This document shows positions 17,477-25,476 of a DNA stretch of 58,370 nt, one piece after another. Positions within the stretch are counted from its first letter, which is position 1, and each line of letters begins with the position of its first letter. Location of the stretch: assembly GCA_031288395.1 (NCBI GenBank), contig JAITRM010000002.1:1-58370 (forward strand). Direction: 5' to 3'. The notes under the pieces are model-generated. The model ran no database searches and was not told the origin of the DNA. It saw only the letters and a program-made list of their open reading frames with translations. This stretch comes from Holosporaceae bacterium. GTDB lineage: Bacteria; Pseudomonadota; Alphaproteobacteria; UBA3830. Both the position numbers and the translations under genes were made by a program.

Positions 17477-18800
17477 AAAATTACCGTTTGTTTTCATGGT
17501 AGCGATTTTTTCCTTACTCCAAGCGGAAGAACCTAAAAATAGGCTGCCCATATTTGACATTAAACAGTTATCTTCCTCTTCCGGAACTAAATTTTGGTTT
17601 ATGAAAGACGATAGCGCTCCTCTGGTTCATGTGAGAATTGTTTTCAAAAATTCCGGAGCTTCTCATCAGGAGAAATCCAAAGTCGGCGCGCCTAAATTTT
17701 ACTCCCATGCCGTTTTTTGCGGTTCGGGAAAATACAACTACGTGGAGTTTAAGAAAAGATGTTCTGATATATCCATAAAGTTGTCATGCCAGGTAGGTTC
17801 GGATGCGATGGTTTTTTCAATGACTACGCCGAAAATTGTCATGGATGAGGCGGCAGAACTTTTTAACATGGCTCTGAATTCGCCAATTTTTGAGAAGGAC
17901 AAAGTGAAGGAAATTCAGGATGGGATCGGGTACTCTACGCAAAGCTACGCCGCCAATCCCGTCGGCTCCGCTCTGCAAATTTTCGTTCCGGCGGTAATTT
18001 TCAAATCTCATGCCTACGAAACTGGGATCCAGGGAAGTTCAGAAAATTTTATGAAATTGTCCATTGACGATCTTAAAAAGTATAGGAAAAAGTTTTTGGT
18101 AACGGCCAACGCGGAAGCCTGCGTATTTGGGGATGTATCAGAAAAAGAAGCCGTTTCGCTGCTGGATAAAGTTTTGTTTAAAATGGAAAAAGGGAGGCCG
18201 GCGGAGGATCATATTTCGGACACTGCCCCTCTGTTGACTTCGGAGATTGTCAGATACCACGTGGAAGGTCCCCAGAGCGCCATAACGTTCGTTTTGAAAA
18301 ATGAGAAGCCATTGTCTCCCCGAAGGGCGGCGGCAGCGGTTTTGTATCGCATTCTTGGAGAAAATAGTCTGTTTAAAAGCAGGATAATGTCCGAACTCAG
18401 AATGAAGCGTGGCCTGATATACAGCGCGCTCATGGCTCCCGTAGATTTAAACCATGCTAATTATATTTTCGGAGTACTTTGGACCGACAATTCAAAAGTT
18501 TCCCAGGCCATGGCCGCTTTGGCTAAGGTTGTTAAAGATTTAAGGGAAAAGGGCCTGACGAAGGAGGAGCTGGAGTTCGCAAAAAAGAACATCGTTGGAG
18601 CGCTGTTTGTGGGCTTAAGGACCTCCGGAGACTTTTGTGATTTTTGCTTCAAAAAAATGCTGGACGGATTCAAGATAGACGCGCTGCCGCATTTGCTGGA
18701 AAAAATTGCGAATGTGCAGTTGGAAGAAGTTAACGATCTGGCTAAAGAGCTTTTGGATGAAAATAACATGTCATGTTTAGTGATCGGCGGCGGCGCATGA
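17469..18800 (+). CDS. M16-like peptidase subunit lacking the zinc site
   Basis: About 443 residues starting with the GTG at 17469, which overlaps the stop of the upstream gene; it opens with a signal peptide (LPFVFMVAIFSLLQA). The fold is M16-like: VHVRIVFKNSGASHQEKSKVG in the place of the active-site strand, but HxxEH is replaced by a segment containing APKFYSHAVFCGSG, so no zinc site. The C-terminal domain keeps the substrate-binding R/Y-type region (MSELRMKRGLIYSALM). This is the usual non-catalytic partner of a two-gene M16 heterodimer, holding substrate for the active subunit. Longer in-frame extension to 17343 is rejected because it lies inside the upstream gene and lacks a signal peptide. 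Confidence 0.88.
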   Translation: MIRKLPFVFMVAIFSLLQAEEPKNRLPIFDIKQLSSSSGTKFWFMKDDSAPLVHVRIVFKNSGASHQEKSKVGAPKFYSHAVFCGSGKYNYVEFKKRCSDISIKLSCQVGSDAMVFSMTTPKIVMDEAAELFNMALNSPIFEKDKVKEIQDGIGYSTQSYAANPVGSALQIFVPAVIFKSHAYETGIQGSSENFMKLSIDDLKKYRKKFLVTANAEACVFGDVSEKEAVSLLDKVLFKMEKGRPAEDHISDTAPLLTSEIVRYHVEGPQSAITFVLKNEKPLSPRRAAAAVLYRILGENSLFKSRIMSELRMKRGLIYSALMAPVDLNHANYIFGVLWTDNSKVSQAMAALAKVVKDLREKGLTKEELEFAKKNIVGALFVGLRTSGDFCDFCFKKMLDGFKIDALPHLLEKIANVQLEEVNDLAKELLDENNMSCLVIGGGA

Positions 18801-20086
18801 TAAAGAAAATTCTCGCTGCTCTTTTCTTTTTCTTTCAAGTCGCATGGTGCGGGCAACCTTCTGCGGAAGATGGCGTCGTGAACGATTGTTTTGGCAATAA
18901 ATTTGTGGAGCATGTCGTTAACGACGGCTATGCCGCCATTTTATGCGAAAATTTTCGCCGGCCCATTGTCGTGGTGGGGTTGGTTTTTGACGTTGGATCG
19001 CTCAACGCTCCACAGAATAAATTTGGCATTGCGGAAATAGTCGCTGAAAACATAATTCATCCTGAAACTCGAGAGCAATTGCGAAATCTTGGCATTTCTT
19101 GCAACGTAACCATGACGGCAACCTACACGGAAATTTTGGCGGAAATGCACCCGAAACACGTAAAAAAATTCTTCGAAATTATGGGGGAAAATCTCTCCAA
19201 ATTCTCGGTTGCAAACCTGGGAATATTGAAAAAGCAGATGATTATCGATTCTAAACTGGCCGATTATTATTCGGAAAATATCGTGAAAAATGCGATCTTT
19301 TCCCACATGAAGCTGAAGGGCAAAAACGCCGCTTACCAGATATTCAATGAAAAATCGCTGCAATCCATTTCGGAGGAGGACGTGGAGCAGTTTTTCGCTA
19401 AAAATTATTTGGATTGCCACCTGGCCGTCGTCGTCAGCGGAGCCCTTAGCGATCAAAACCTTTTAGAAAGTTTGCCGCTGATGGGAGCCGGCCGCCGGCG
19501 GAAGGCGATTTCCCGTGATATTTGCGGAGACCATTGCTTCAAAGATATTTTTTTAGAAAGCAGATACATCGGCAGATCGTTGAGATATTTCTATAAAATT
19601 CCCGGCGAGGACAATGGCGATTTTTCCGCCGTATTTTTTCATGTTTTTAACTACGAGGCGTTCAAATTTTTCGAAAAGATGCATCCATTGCTTGTGGGAT
19701 ACGAAGTTCGCGACATTCTTGATCATGGAGACTGTCTGCGACAGATTTGTCTGCGCCCGCGGGGAGACGTCTCGCTGGAAGATCTGCGCAGAACCTACGA
19801 AATTTTTGTGGATCGCATGCGGAAAAAACATTTTTCTCCGGAATTTTTAGCCAAGGTGGCTAAAATAAGAGACTATAAATACAGGATTTTATTCGCTGAT
19901 CCGCGCTCTCTCTGCCAGAAGATTCGAGATGTCCATATGACTGGAAAAAGTATCAACTCGATTTGTAAAATTCAAGATCAAATCAAGAGCGCGTGTTCTT
20001 CAGCTTTAAAAACATTCGCCCAAAAGATACTGGGGGAAAATTTGACCTTTAGAATTACCACCAGATACAACGCAAGGGCCCCATAA
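18797..20086 (+). CDS. Third, degenerate M16-like periplasmic protein
   Basis: A 429-residue protein starting at ATG 18797, which overlaps the previous stop (ATGA). The signal peptide is ILAALFFFFQVAWC. Weak M16 features remain: VVVGLVFDVGSLNAPQNKFGIAEIVAENI occupies the position of the active-site helix region, yet there is no HxxEH motif, and the second half (FKDIFLESRYIGRSLRYFYKIPG) aligns only loosely with the M16 C-terminal domain. It appears to be a third, diverged copy from the same tandem expansion. Whether it joins the complex, replaces one partner or has another job is open. Assignment rests on order, length, signal peptide and a few patterns, so confidence is moderate. Confidence 0.65.
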   Translation: MIKKILAALFFFFQVAWCGQPSAEDGVVNDCFGNKFVEHVVNDGYAAILCENFRRPIVVVGLVFDVGSLNAPQNKFGIAEIVAENIIHPETREQLRNLGISCNVTMTATYTEILAEMHPKHVKKFFEIMGENLSKFSVANLGILKKQMIIDSKLADYYSENIVKNAIFSHMKLKGKNAAYQIFNEKSLQSISEEDVEQFFAKNYLDCHLAVVVSGALSDQNLLESLPLMGAGRRRKAISRDICGDHCFKDIFLESRYIGRSLRYFYKIPGEDNGDFSAVFFHVFNYEAFKFFEKMHPLLVGYEVRDILDHGDCLRQICLRPRGDVSLEDLRRTYEIFVDRMRKKHFSPEFLAKVAKIRDYKYRILFADPRSLCQKIRDVHMTGKSINSICKIQDQIKSACSSALKTFAQKILGENLTFRITTRYNARAP

Positions 20087-20096
20087 AAAAGCATGA

Positions 20097-20129
20097 TAGC
20101 TCGCTGGCATTTCTTCGGGAGGCGAGCTA
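20097..20129. other. Inverted repeat between the M16 trio and xseA
   Basis: TAGCTCGC (20097-20104) and GCGAGCTA (20122-20129) form an 8-bp perfect stem with a 17-nt loop, 10 bp beyond the M16-like stop. There is no U-run after it on either strand, so it is not a classical intrinsic terminator; it could be a transcript-stabilising hairpin or a protein-binding site in front of xseA. Confidence 0.45.
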
Positions 20130-20160
20130 CCATGGGGGCGGCCATGGGGAAAAATCGGCA

Positions 20161-21468
20161 ATGGAAGAATACACTGTCTCGCGGTTATCCGCCCTGATTA
20201 AGAGATCCGTTGAGCAAAATTTCAGCGGAATTCATCTGAAAGCAGAGGTTAGCGCGCTGAAAATTCCATCTTCCGGGCATCTATATTTTACTCTAAAAGA
20301 TGCGGATGCGGTTATCGACGCCGTTTGCTGGAAGGGCGTTGCCCAAAAGCAGAAAATAAAGCTGGAGGATGGGATGGAGATTCGATGCCTCGGGCGAGTG
20401 ACCACCTACCAGTTGCATTCAAAATATCAATTTATGGTGGAGGAGTTTGAGCTGGCCGGCATAGGCGAGTTACTCAAACTACTGGAGGAGCGCAAAAAGA
20501 AGCTTGCCGCCGAAGGTCTTTTTGACGCGTCCCGAAAAAAGCCTCTGCCGACCATTCCCAAATTGATAGGAATAATTACGTCTCCCACGGGAGCCGTCAT
20601 AAAGGATATGCTCCACAGAATCGGTCAGCGTTTTCCGCGGGAAATCCTGCTGTGGCCAGTGCTTGTGCAGGGATCGGAGGCCGCTCGCCAAATTGTCGAC
20701 GCCATAGGCGGCATGAATTCTCTTCCGTCGGAAAAAAGGCCGGACCTGTTGATAGTGGCTCGGGGCGGCGGTAGTTTTGAGGATCTGATGCCATTCAACG
20801 ATGAAAGCGTCGTGCGAGCGGTAGCGGAAAGTAAAATTCCCATAATTTCGGCCGTTGGCCATGAAACGGATACGACTCTAATCGATTACGCAGCTGATCT
20901 GCGGGCTCCAACTCCAACTGCTGCCGCTGAATTTGCCGTTCCGGAAAGAATGGCGCTGCGCGCGAATGTGGCCAAAATTTTTTCGCAATTAACTCTTTTG
21001 ATCTCCAACAATTTGGAAAAGAAAAAATTATTTATCCGATCCAATAAAATTTTAAATGTCGAGAGCATCATTTTCGAGAGAGTTCAGCGAGTCGATTATG
21101 TTTCTGACAAAATTGTCGCCACCATAAGGAATAAAATTTCCCAAAAAAGTATATCGTTGGCGAAAATTACGATTCCTAGACCGATGGTTCAAAAAAATGT
21201 GGAGGGAATTTTTCAAAAATTGGCTTTTTTATTCATTGCGCAATTTGAAAATGCCAAAAACCTATTGGCGCTCGCCGCCAGCGGCATTGAATCCAATTCC
21301 TACGCCAATATCCTGAAAAAAGGATTCGCCTTTGTGGAATCTCACGATTCTTTGCCCATCACGTCCGCCAAAGAAGCCGAAAAGCGCCCGGATTTTAATC
21401 TGATATTCGCAGACGGCAGATTGCAGGTGTGCCCAAAGACGCTCCAAAGGAATTTGTTTGCAGATTGA
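20161..21468 (+). CDS. xseA: Exodeoxyribonuclease VII large subunit
   Basis: Catalytic subunit of exonuclease VII, which degrades single-stranded DNA to oligonucleotides with XseB. The 435-residue protein has the N-terminal OB-fold (YTVSRLSALIKRSVEQNFSGI, SGHLYFTLKDADAVIDAVCW) and the catalytic domain with IGIITSPTGAVIKDML, PVLVQGSEAARQIVDAI, DLLIVARGGGSFEDL and SAVGHETDTTLIDYAADLRAPTPTAAAE, followed by a coiled-coil segment and the C-terminal ILKKGFAFVES block. ATG 20161 follows an A-rich segment; no strong ribosome-binding site is evident (GGGG about 10 nt upstream). xseB is not next to it. Confidence 0.96.
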   Translation: MEEYTVSRLSALIKRSVEQNFSGIHLKAEVSALKIPSSGHLYFTLKDADAVIDAVCWKGVAQKQKIKLEDGMEIRCLGRVTTYQLHSKYQFMVEEFELAGIGELLKLLEERKKKLAAEGLFDASRKKPLPTIPKLIGIITSPTGAVIKDMLHRIGQRFPREILLWPVLVQGSEAARQIVDAIGGMNSLPSEKRPDLLIVARGGGSFEDLMPFNDESVVRAVAESKIPIISAVGHETDTTLIDYAADLRAPTPTAAAEFAVPERMALRANVAKIFSQLTLLISNNLEKKKLFIRSNKILNVESIIFERVQRVDYVSDKIVATIRNKISQKSISLAKITIPRPMVQKNVEGIFQKLAFLFIAQFENAKNLLALAASGIESNSYANILKKGFAFVESHDSLPITSAKEAEKRPDFNLIFADGRLQVCPKTLQRNLFAD

Positions 21469-21569
21469 GCAGCGGCAGCGGAAAGCTTCAGTTTCAGGCC
21501 GAATCCTAGACTCCGCCCATTCAAGTTTGAGCCGTAATCTCTGCTTTAGGCCTTGATGCAGCCGTATCT

Positions 21570-22175
21570 TCACTTTTGAATGTGCGGGTACCGCGCCAGT
21601 TTTATCCACTCTAATTCTTTTTCCGTATTCAACTTACGCACTTTAAATTTGAGGTTCCACCGGTCCCCGCTCGTACAGTCTTTCTTAATGTACCTTTCAT
21701 TATCATTTATTCCTTGATGTCCAGCGCAGTCGCATCCCTTTTCCGCCACTTCATCAAATTTATTTTTGTTGCCATCTATATAGGTAAGCGGGCTAAACGC
21801 GCAGATGAACTTACGCACATCCACCATTGTTGCGTCATCGGGATGAAGGCAGTATCTTTCAAGAATAAAAGCGACCGCAAGCTTAAACGACAGCCGAATG
21901 CTCTGTGAACCTTCCGTAGTCTCTTCATCCAAAAAAATAAATTCAACTTCACCTTCAATTCCTAACTTCTCTTCCGCCACACCGTCTATCACTCTCCCAC
22001 CCGAGAGTGCTTTCTTACAGAACTCCACAGCGCCTATGGAATTTTTGCGCACTCTCAAATTATTAAACCACGGTTCGTCTGGCATTTGAAACCCATTTAC
22101 ATCCCGTACCTTTACCGCATCGCTTTCCCAGCACGTAGCTGCCATACACGTGAATAACATCATAATCTTTTTCAT
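21570..22175 (-). CDS. Secreted protein of unknown function
   Basis: A 201-residue protein I do not recognise. It begins MKKIMMLFTCMAATCWESDA, a short signal peptide with a possible cleavage after SDA. The mature part has several Cys (FCKKAL, YCLHPDD, FICAFS, GCDCAG, DCTSGD), suggesting disulfides in the periplasm, which fits with dsbD elsewhere in the window. ATG 22175 has GAGGAGAG upstream. It is flanked by xseA (convergent) and the DUF4143 ATPase (same strand, more than 100 bp upstream, AT-rich gap). No domain or catalytic signature was seen. Confidence 0.7.
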   Translation of the reverse strand: MKKIMMLFTCMAATCWESDAVKVRDVNGFQMPDEPWFNNLRVRKNSIGAVEFCKKALSGGRVIDGVAEEKLGIEGEVEFIFLDEETTEGSQSIRLSFKLAVAFILERYCLHPDDATMVDVRKFICAFSPLTYIDGNKNKFDEVAEKGCDCAGHQGINDNERYIKKDCTSGDRWNLKFKVRKLNTEKELEWIKLARYPHIQK

Positions 22176-22303
22176 TGTTCTCTCCTCATAATAAAAACCT
22201 CATGGCGTAATATAGCATTATTAATATTTTTTGTCAACAAAAAAATACAATATTATACAAAGAGGCATAGGAGACTGCAGCAGAGCCGCGGAGAACTCAG
22301 CCC

Positions 22304-23518
22304 TTATCCAAGGCCTGTTACCGGAACGGCGAACATTTTTTCCCCAAAAGGAATGGTATTTTTTCCAGAAAAAAGTACTATCCCGCATTTAAATGAAGCT
22401 CCAACTGCTTCTTTCAAAGCTTTTAATCCTGCAAAATCATTGGCGGAAATTGTGGAACTGGATTTTACCTCAATACCAACGACATCACCGTTACTTCTTT
22501 CCAAAACAAAATCCACTTCTTTGTTGTCCAGCGTTCTAAAATGAAATAATTGCGTTTGTTCGCTCAGGTTTTTTAACAGCTCTGTAAATACAAAATTTTC
22601 CAATATGTGGCCGAACGCATGGTGAGCTTCCTTTTGCATCGTCTCTAGTTTTATTCCTAAAATGTTGCAGAGCATATATGTGTCTGTAAAATAGCTTTTT
22701 GTGGACTTTACGAACCTCTTGCCTATGTTTCTATACCAGGGAAATACTCTGTTTATTACGAACATATTTTCCAAAATAGCTCTGTAACGACGAAAAGTCA
22801 TGAGATTTGCATTGCAATCTCTCGCCATGGAAGACTCGTTTATGAGACTTCCAACTCTATTGGCAAAAATCTTCAACATAATGGGAATGTCCGCTATCTT
22901 TTCAATGTTTGCAATTTCTTTAATGTCCCTCATCAATAAAGTGGTCAAATATGAATCGAACCATCTGGTGGTTTCGGCATTCAATGAAAGCGAAACTTCG
23001 GGAAAAGTCGCGGATTTTATTTGCGTTACGATGTCGTCGCCGCCATGCTTTTCTTGCAATTCAAAATTTGCGCTAAAAGCTTTGTCAATAAAGTGCGTTG
23101 CTTTGAATTCAGATAAAGAGAACGGGTACAGCGTCAATAATTGCATTCTGCCAACCAATGCGTCGGATAGTTCCGGTAAAGCCATGACATTTGCAGATCC
23201 GGTAAGTAGGATTTTTAGATTTGTATTTCTGCGCCTTTGTTCGTCGATGAAAATTTTTAAACTCCTGAATATCTCGGGCGCCAGTTGAATTTCATCCAGT
23301 ACAACGTTGGATTTGATATTTTGCACGAAGGAAACGGGATCATGTTTGGCTGCGGCATAAACAGAAGGATCATCCAAGGTGACGTATTCCATATTTAGCA
23401 GCGACGCAATTTGCAGAGTAAGAGTGCTTTTTCCGCACTGCCTGGCTCCATTTACATAGACGACGTGCGAGTTTATCAGCATTTCCAATATTGTATTTTT
23501 AGCTTTTCGTTCTACCAT
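22304..23518 (-). CDS. DUF4143 AAA-family ATPase
   Basis: A 404-residue ATPase of the AAA_14/DUF4143 type. The N-terminal domain carries Walker A GARQCGKST (residues 24-32), Walker B NVVLDEIQLAP and sensor LLTGSANV; the C-terminal DUF4143 domain holds FGHILENFVFTELLKNL, the nuclease-like DFVLERSNGDVVGIEVKSSS and KALKEAV. The D...E-x-K pattern resembles a PD-(D/E)xK endonuclease fold, as often noted for this family. Its cellular role is not established. It is preceded by a 19-bp palindrome that probably serves as operator, and its surroundings look AT-rich, consistent with horizontal gain. Frequent occurrence of this family in symbionts and archaea is general knowledge. Confidence 0.88.
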   Translation of the reverse strand: MVERKAKNTILEMLINSHVVYVNGARQCGKSTLTLQIASLLNMEYVTLDDPSVYAAAKHDPVSFVQNIKSNVVLDEIQLAPEIFRSLKIFIDEQRRRNTNLKILLTGSANVMALPELSDALVGRMQLLTLYPFSLSEFKATHFIDKAFSANFELQEKHGGDDIVTQIKSATFPEVSLSLNAETTRWFDSYLTTLLMRDIKEIANIEKIADIPIMLKIFANRVGSLINESSMARDCNANLMTFRRYRAILENMFVINRVFPWYRNIGKRFVKSTKSYFTDTYMLCNILGIKLETMQKEAHHAFGHILENFVFTELLKNLSEQTQLFHFRTLDNKEVDFVLERSNGDVVGIEVKSSSTISANDFAGLKALKEAVGASFKCGIVLFSGKNTIPFGEKMFAVPVTGLG

Positions 23519-23526
23519 TTGTATTT

Positions 23527-23545
23527 TTTAACAGCTGCTGTTAAA
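23527..23545. promoter_or_regulatory. Palindromic operator candidate before the DUF4143 gene
   Basis: The 19-bp sequence TTTAACAGC-T-GCTGTTAAA is a perfect inverted repeat around one central base and begins 9 bp upstream of the minus-strand ATG (23518). A further TAACAG half-like copy occurs at about 23551-23556. Position over the ribosome-binding site or promoter suggests repression of the ATPase gene, perhaps by its own or an unlinked regulator. Confidence 0.55.
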
Positions 23546-23583
23546 TTATATAACAGTGACTGAGATAATTCCAACAGAAATAG

Positions 23584-24318
23584 CTAATGGCCTGAGGCTG
23601 CGTGAAATTCCCTGGCCCGCTCCAGATCGACCGGAGTATCTACGCTGATGGGCGAAGGTTGATCCACCACCGTGATGCCGATGGTCATGTCGTTTTCCAG
23701 TATGCGCAGCTGCTCTAGCTTTTCTATTTTTTCCAAAGGACTTTGGGGAAGTGACACGTATTTCTCCAGAGTCTTTCGGCGAAAACAGTATATGCCGACG
23801 TGGTGAAAGTACGGCCCGCTGTGCGGTATGGGCGATCGGCTAAAGTATAGAGCCCGTCCGCTGTTCCGGGACGTGAAGGCAATGACCGGCTTCACAACGC
23901 TGTCGATCAAATAGGCGTCGTCATTTATGGGAGTTGCCAGCGTGGACATGTCGTAGTTTGATTCCTCGACTATGACGCGGGCGCCGCGAATAAATTCCGC
24001 TGCGATAAACGGCATATCCCCCTGAACGTTGATGACAAATTCGTACTTTTTAGACGGATCATACTGCGTCAACGCGGCAAACACTCGATCTGTGCCGGAC
24101 GGAAGATCGGGATCCGTCAGAACGGCGGTCCCCCCTGCTCCTCTGATGGCGCCGGCTATCTCTTCGCCATCGCAGGCAACTATTACGTCTCCAGCTTGAG
24201 ACGCTATCACGCTTTCGTAGGTGCGTACAATCAGTGGCTTCCCTCCAATGTCAGCCAACATTTTGTTTGGTAACCTCGTGGACGCCGTGCGGGCGGGAAT
24301 TATTATCAATGCGCTCAT
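23584..24318 (-). CDS. kdsB: 3-deoxy-manno-octulosonate cytidylyltransferase
   Basis: Activates KDO with CTP to CMP-KDO, the donor for the inner core of lipopolysaccharide; cytosolic. The 244-residue protein shows the nucleotidyltransferase opening IIIPARTASTRLPNKMLADI, GGKPLIVRTYESV, VACDGEEI, VLTDPDLPSGTDRV with the CTP-binding region, NVQGDMPFI and the KDO-site region YFSRSPIPH and HVGIYCFRRKTLEKYV. Presence of kdsB implies an LPS-bearing outer membrane with at least a KDO core. The gene stands alone, between the DUF4143 gene and tRNA-Leu. Confidence 0.96.
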   Translation of the reverse strand: MSALIIIPARTASTRLPNKMLADIGGKPLIVRTYESVIASQAGDVIVACDGEEIAGAIRGAGGTAVLTDPDLPSGTDRVFAALTQYDPSKKYEFVINVQGDMPFIAAEFIRGARVIVEESNYDMSTLATPINDDAYLIDSVVKPVIAFTSRNSGRALYFSRSPIPHSGPYFHHVGIYCFRRKTLEKYVSLPQSPLEKIEKLEQLRILENDMTIGITVVDQPSPISVDTPVDLERAREFHAASGH

Positions 24319-24350
24319 GTTTTTTTACTCCAACAATAATTACAAAAATG

Positions 24351-24437
24351 TGGTGCGGTCGAGAAGAGTCGAACTTCCACGGAGTTTCCCCCATAGCGAC
24401 CTCAACGCTACGCGTCTACCCATTCCGCCACGACCGC
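24351..24437 (-). tRNA. tRNA-Leu (anticodon GAG), CCA encoded
   Basis: An 87-nt class II tRNA read on the minus strand. The acceptor stem GCGGTCG (5' end at 24437) pairs with CGACCGC, followed by A and an encoded CCA (24353-24351). The anticodon stem TAGCG/CGCTA encloses loop TTGAGGT with anticodon GAG (reads CUC and CUU). A long variable arm follows, and the T-loop is TTCGACT within GGAAG/CTTCT. The long variable arm and the anticodon both fit leucine. Confidence 0.95.
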
Positions 24438-24495
24438 AAACGCACGGAGATAGAGATATCAAATGTCTCGAGAACTAGCAACATGAAATCCGAAC

Positions 24496-25476
24496 TTGCA
24501 AGGATGTAAATTATGTAGTAGGAAGGGGAGTTTCGTCCTTGGATCGTCGCATATTGGGTCTTTAGCAGTGTTTCTGAATGTCAAGCTTTTCAATCGGCTG
24601 TTGGATTCGCGTTTCGGCGGCTGTTCCCGTGTCGAACTTGCCAAAAAATCCGCGATGTTTGGCGTTGCGGTGTCGATTTTCCTGATTGTTATCAAGTTTT
24701 GCGCCTTGGAAATTACCGGCTCCATATCCATGAGGGCGTCGCTCATGGACTCCATTCTAGACGCGCTTTTTTCTTTTTTAGCCTATCATGCGCTGGTGTT
24801 TTCGGACGCAAACTTCGATAAGAAACACAATTTTGGTCACGAGAAAGTGGAAAGTATCGTAGCCCTTTTCCAGTGTTTGCTGGTGATTTACACGGGAATT
24901 ATGGTGTACCGCGAGGCATACGAAACGTTTTTGGATCCTAAGCCGTTGAACAGCACGTGTTTGGGCGTCTCGATAATGGTAATTTCCTGCCTGGCAGTCT
25001 ACAATTTATTGTATTTTCAGAGGTATGTTGTGGTAAAAACCGACTCTCTATTGGTCCGCGGAGATTCGCTGCATTATCTATCCGATTTTCTCATGAATAT
25101 TTCCATTATGGTTTCTCTGGTGCTGTCACAATTCTTCCTTTGGATAGACGTTTTGTGTGGCGTAGTCGTCGGGGGATATGTGCTCTACAGTGCGTTTCTC
25201 ATAATTAAAAACGCTCTGACGGATTTGATGGACATAGCTTTGCCCGCAAAAATCCAAAAGCAAATCATGAAAGTTATTGAATCCACAGACGGCGTAAAGG
25301 GCGTAAAAATCTTGAAAACCAGGTCGGCCGGCATGAAAAAATACGTGGAATCTCGAGTAATTGTCAGCGGAAAAATGTCGCTGCATAAAGCCGATGAAAT
25401 TTCCGAATCCATTGAGTCAAAAATAAAAGATATGTTCGAAAAAGTGGACGTAATCGTAAAGATCGAATCCCGATGA
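24496..25476 (+). CDS. Cation diffusion facilitator (FieF-type) transporter
   Basis: Proton-coupled efflux of divalent metals (Zn, Fe, Mn, Cd) across the inner membrane. The sequence has about six transmembrane segments (from AMFGVAVSIFLIVIKFCALEI) and a cytoplasmic C-terminal domain. Metal-binding signatures are ASLMDSILDALFSF (DxxxD of TM2), HNFGHEKVESIVALFQ, and RGDSLHYLSDFLMN (HxxxD of TM5). The C-terminal domain (KVIESTDGVKGVKILKTRSAG) is the usual ferredoxin-like regulator. The precise start is unclear: the TTG at 24496 gives 326 residues, but a GTG near residue 24 would give a more typical length. It overlaps ftsW by 4 bp (ATGA). The exact metal cannot be read from sequence. Confidence 0.9.
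   Translation: MQGCKLCSRKGSFVLGSSHIGSLAVFLNVKLFNRLLDSRFGGCSRVELAKKSAMFGVAVSIFLIVIKFCALEITGSISMRASLMDSILDALFSFLAYHALVFSDANFDKKHNFGHEKVESIVALFQCLLVIYTGIMVYREAYETFLDPKPLNSTCLGVSIMVISCLAVYNLLYFQRYVVVKTDSLLVRGDSLHYLSDFLMNISIMVSLVLSQFFLWIDVLCGVVVGGYVLYSAFLIIKNALTDLMDIALPAKIQKQIMKVIESTDGVKGVKILKTRSAGMKKYVESRVIVSGKMSLHKADEISESIESKIKDMFEKVDVIVKIESR

Noticed and set aside
20097-20129. Inverted repeat before xseA as an intrinsic terminator
   Set aside because: No U-run on either strand; kept only as a structural repeat.
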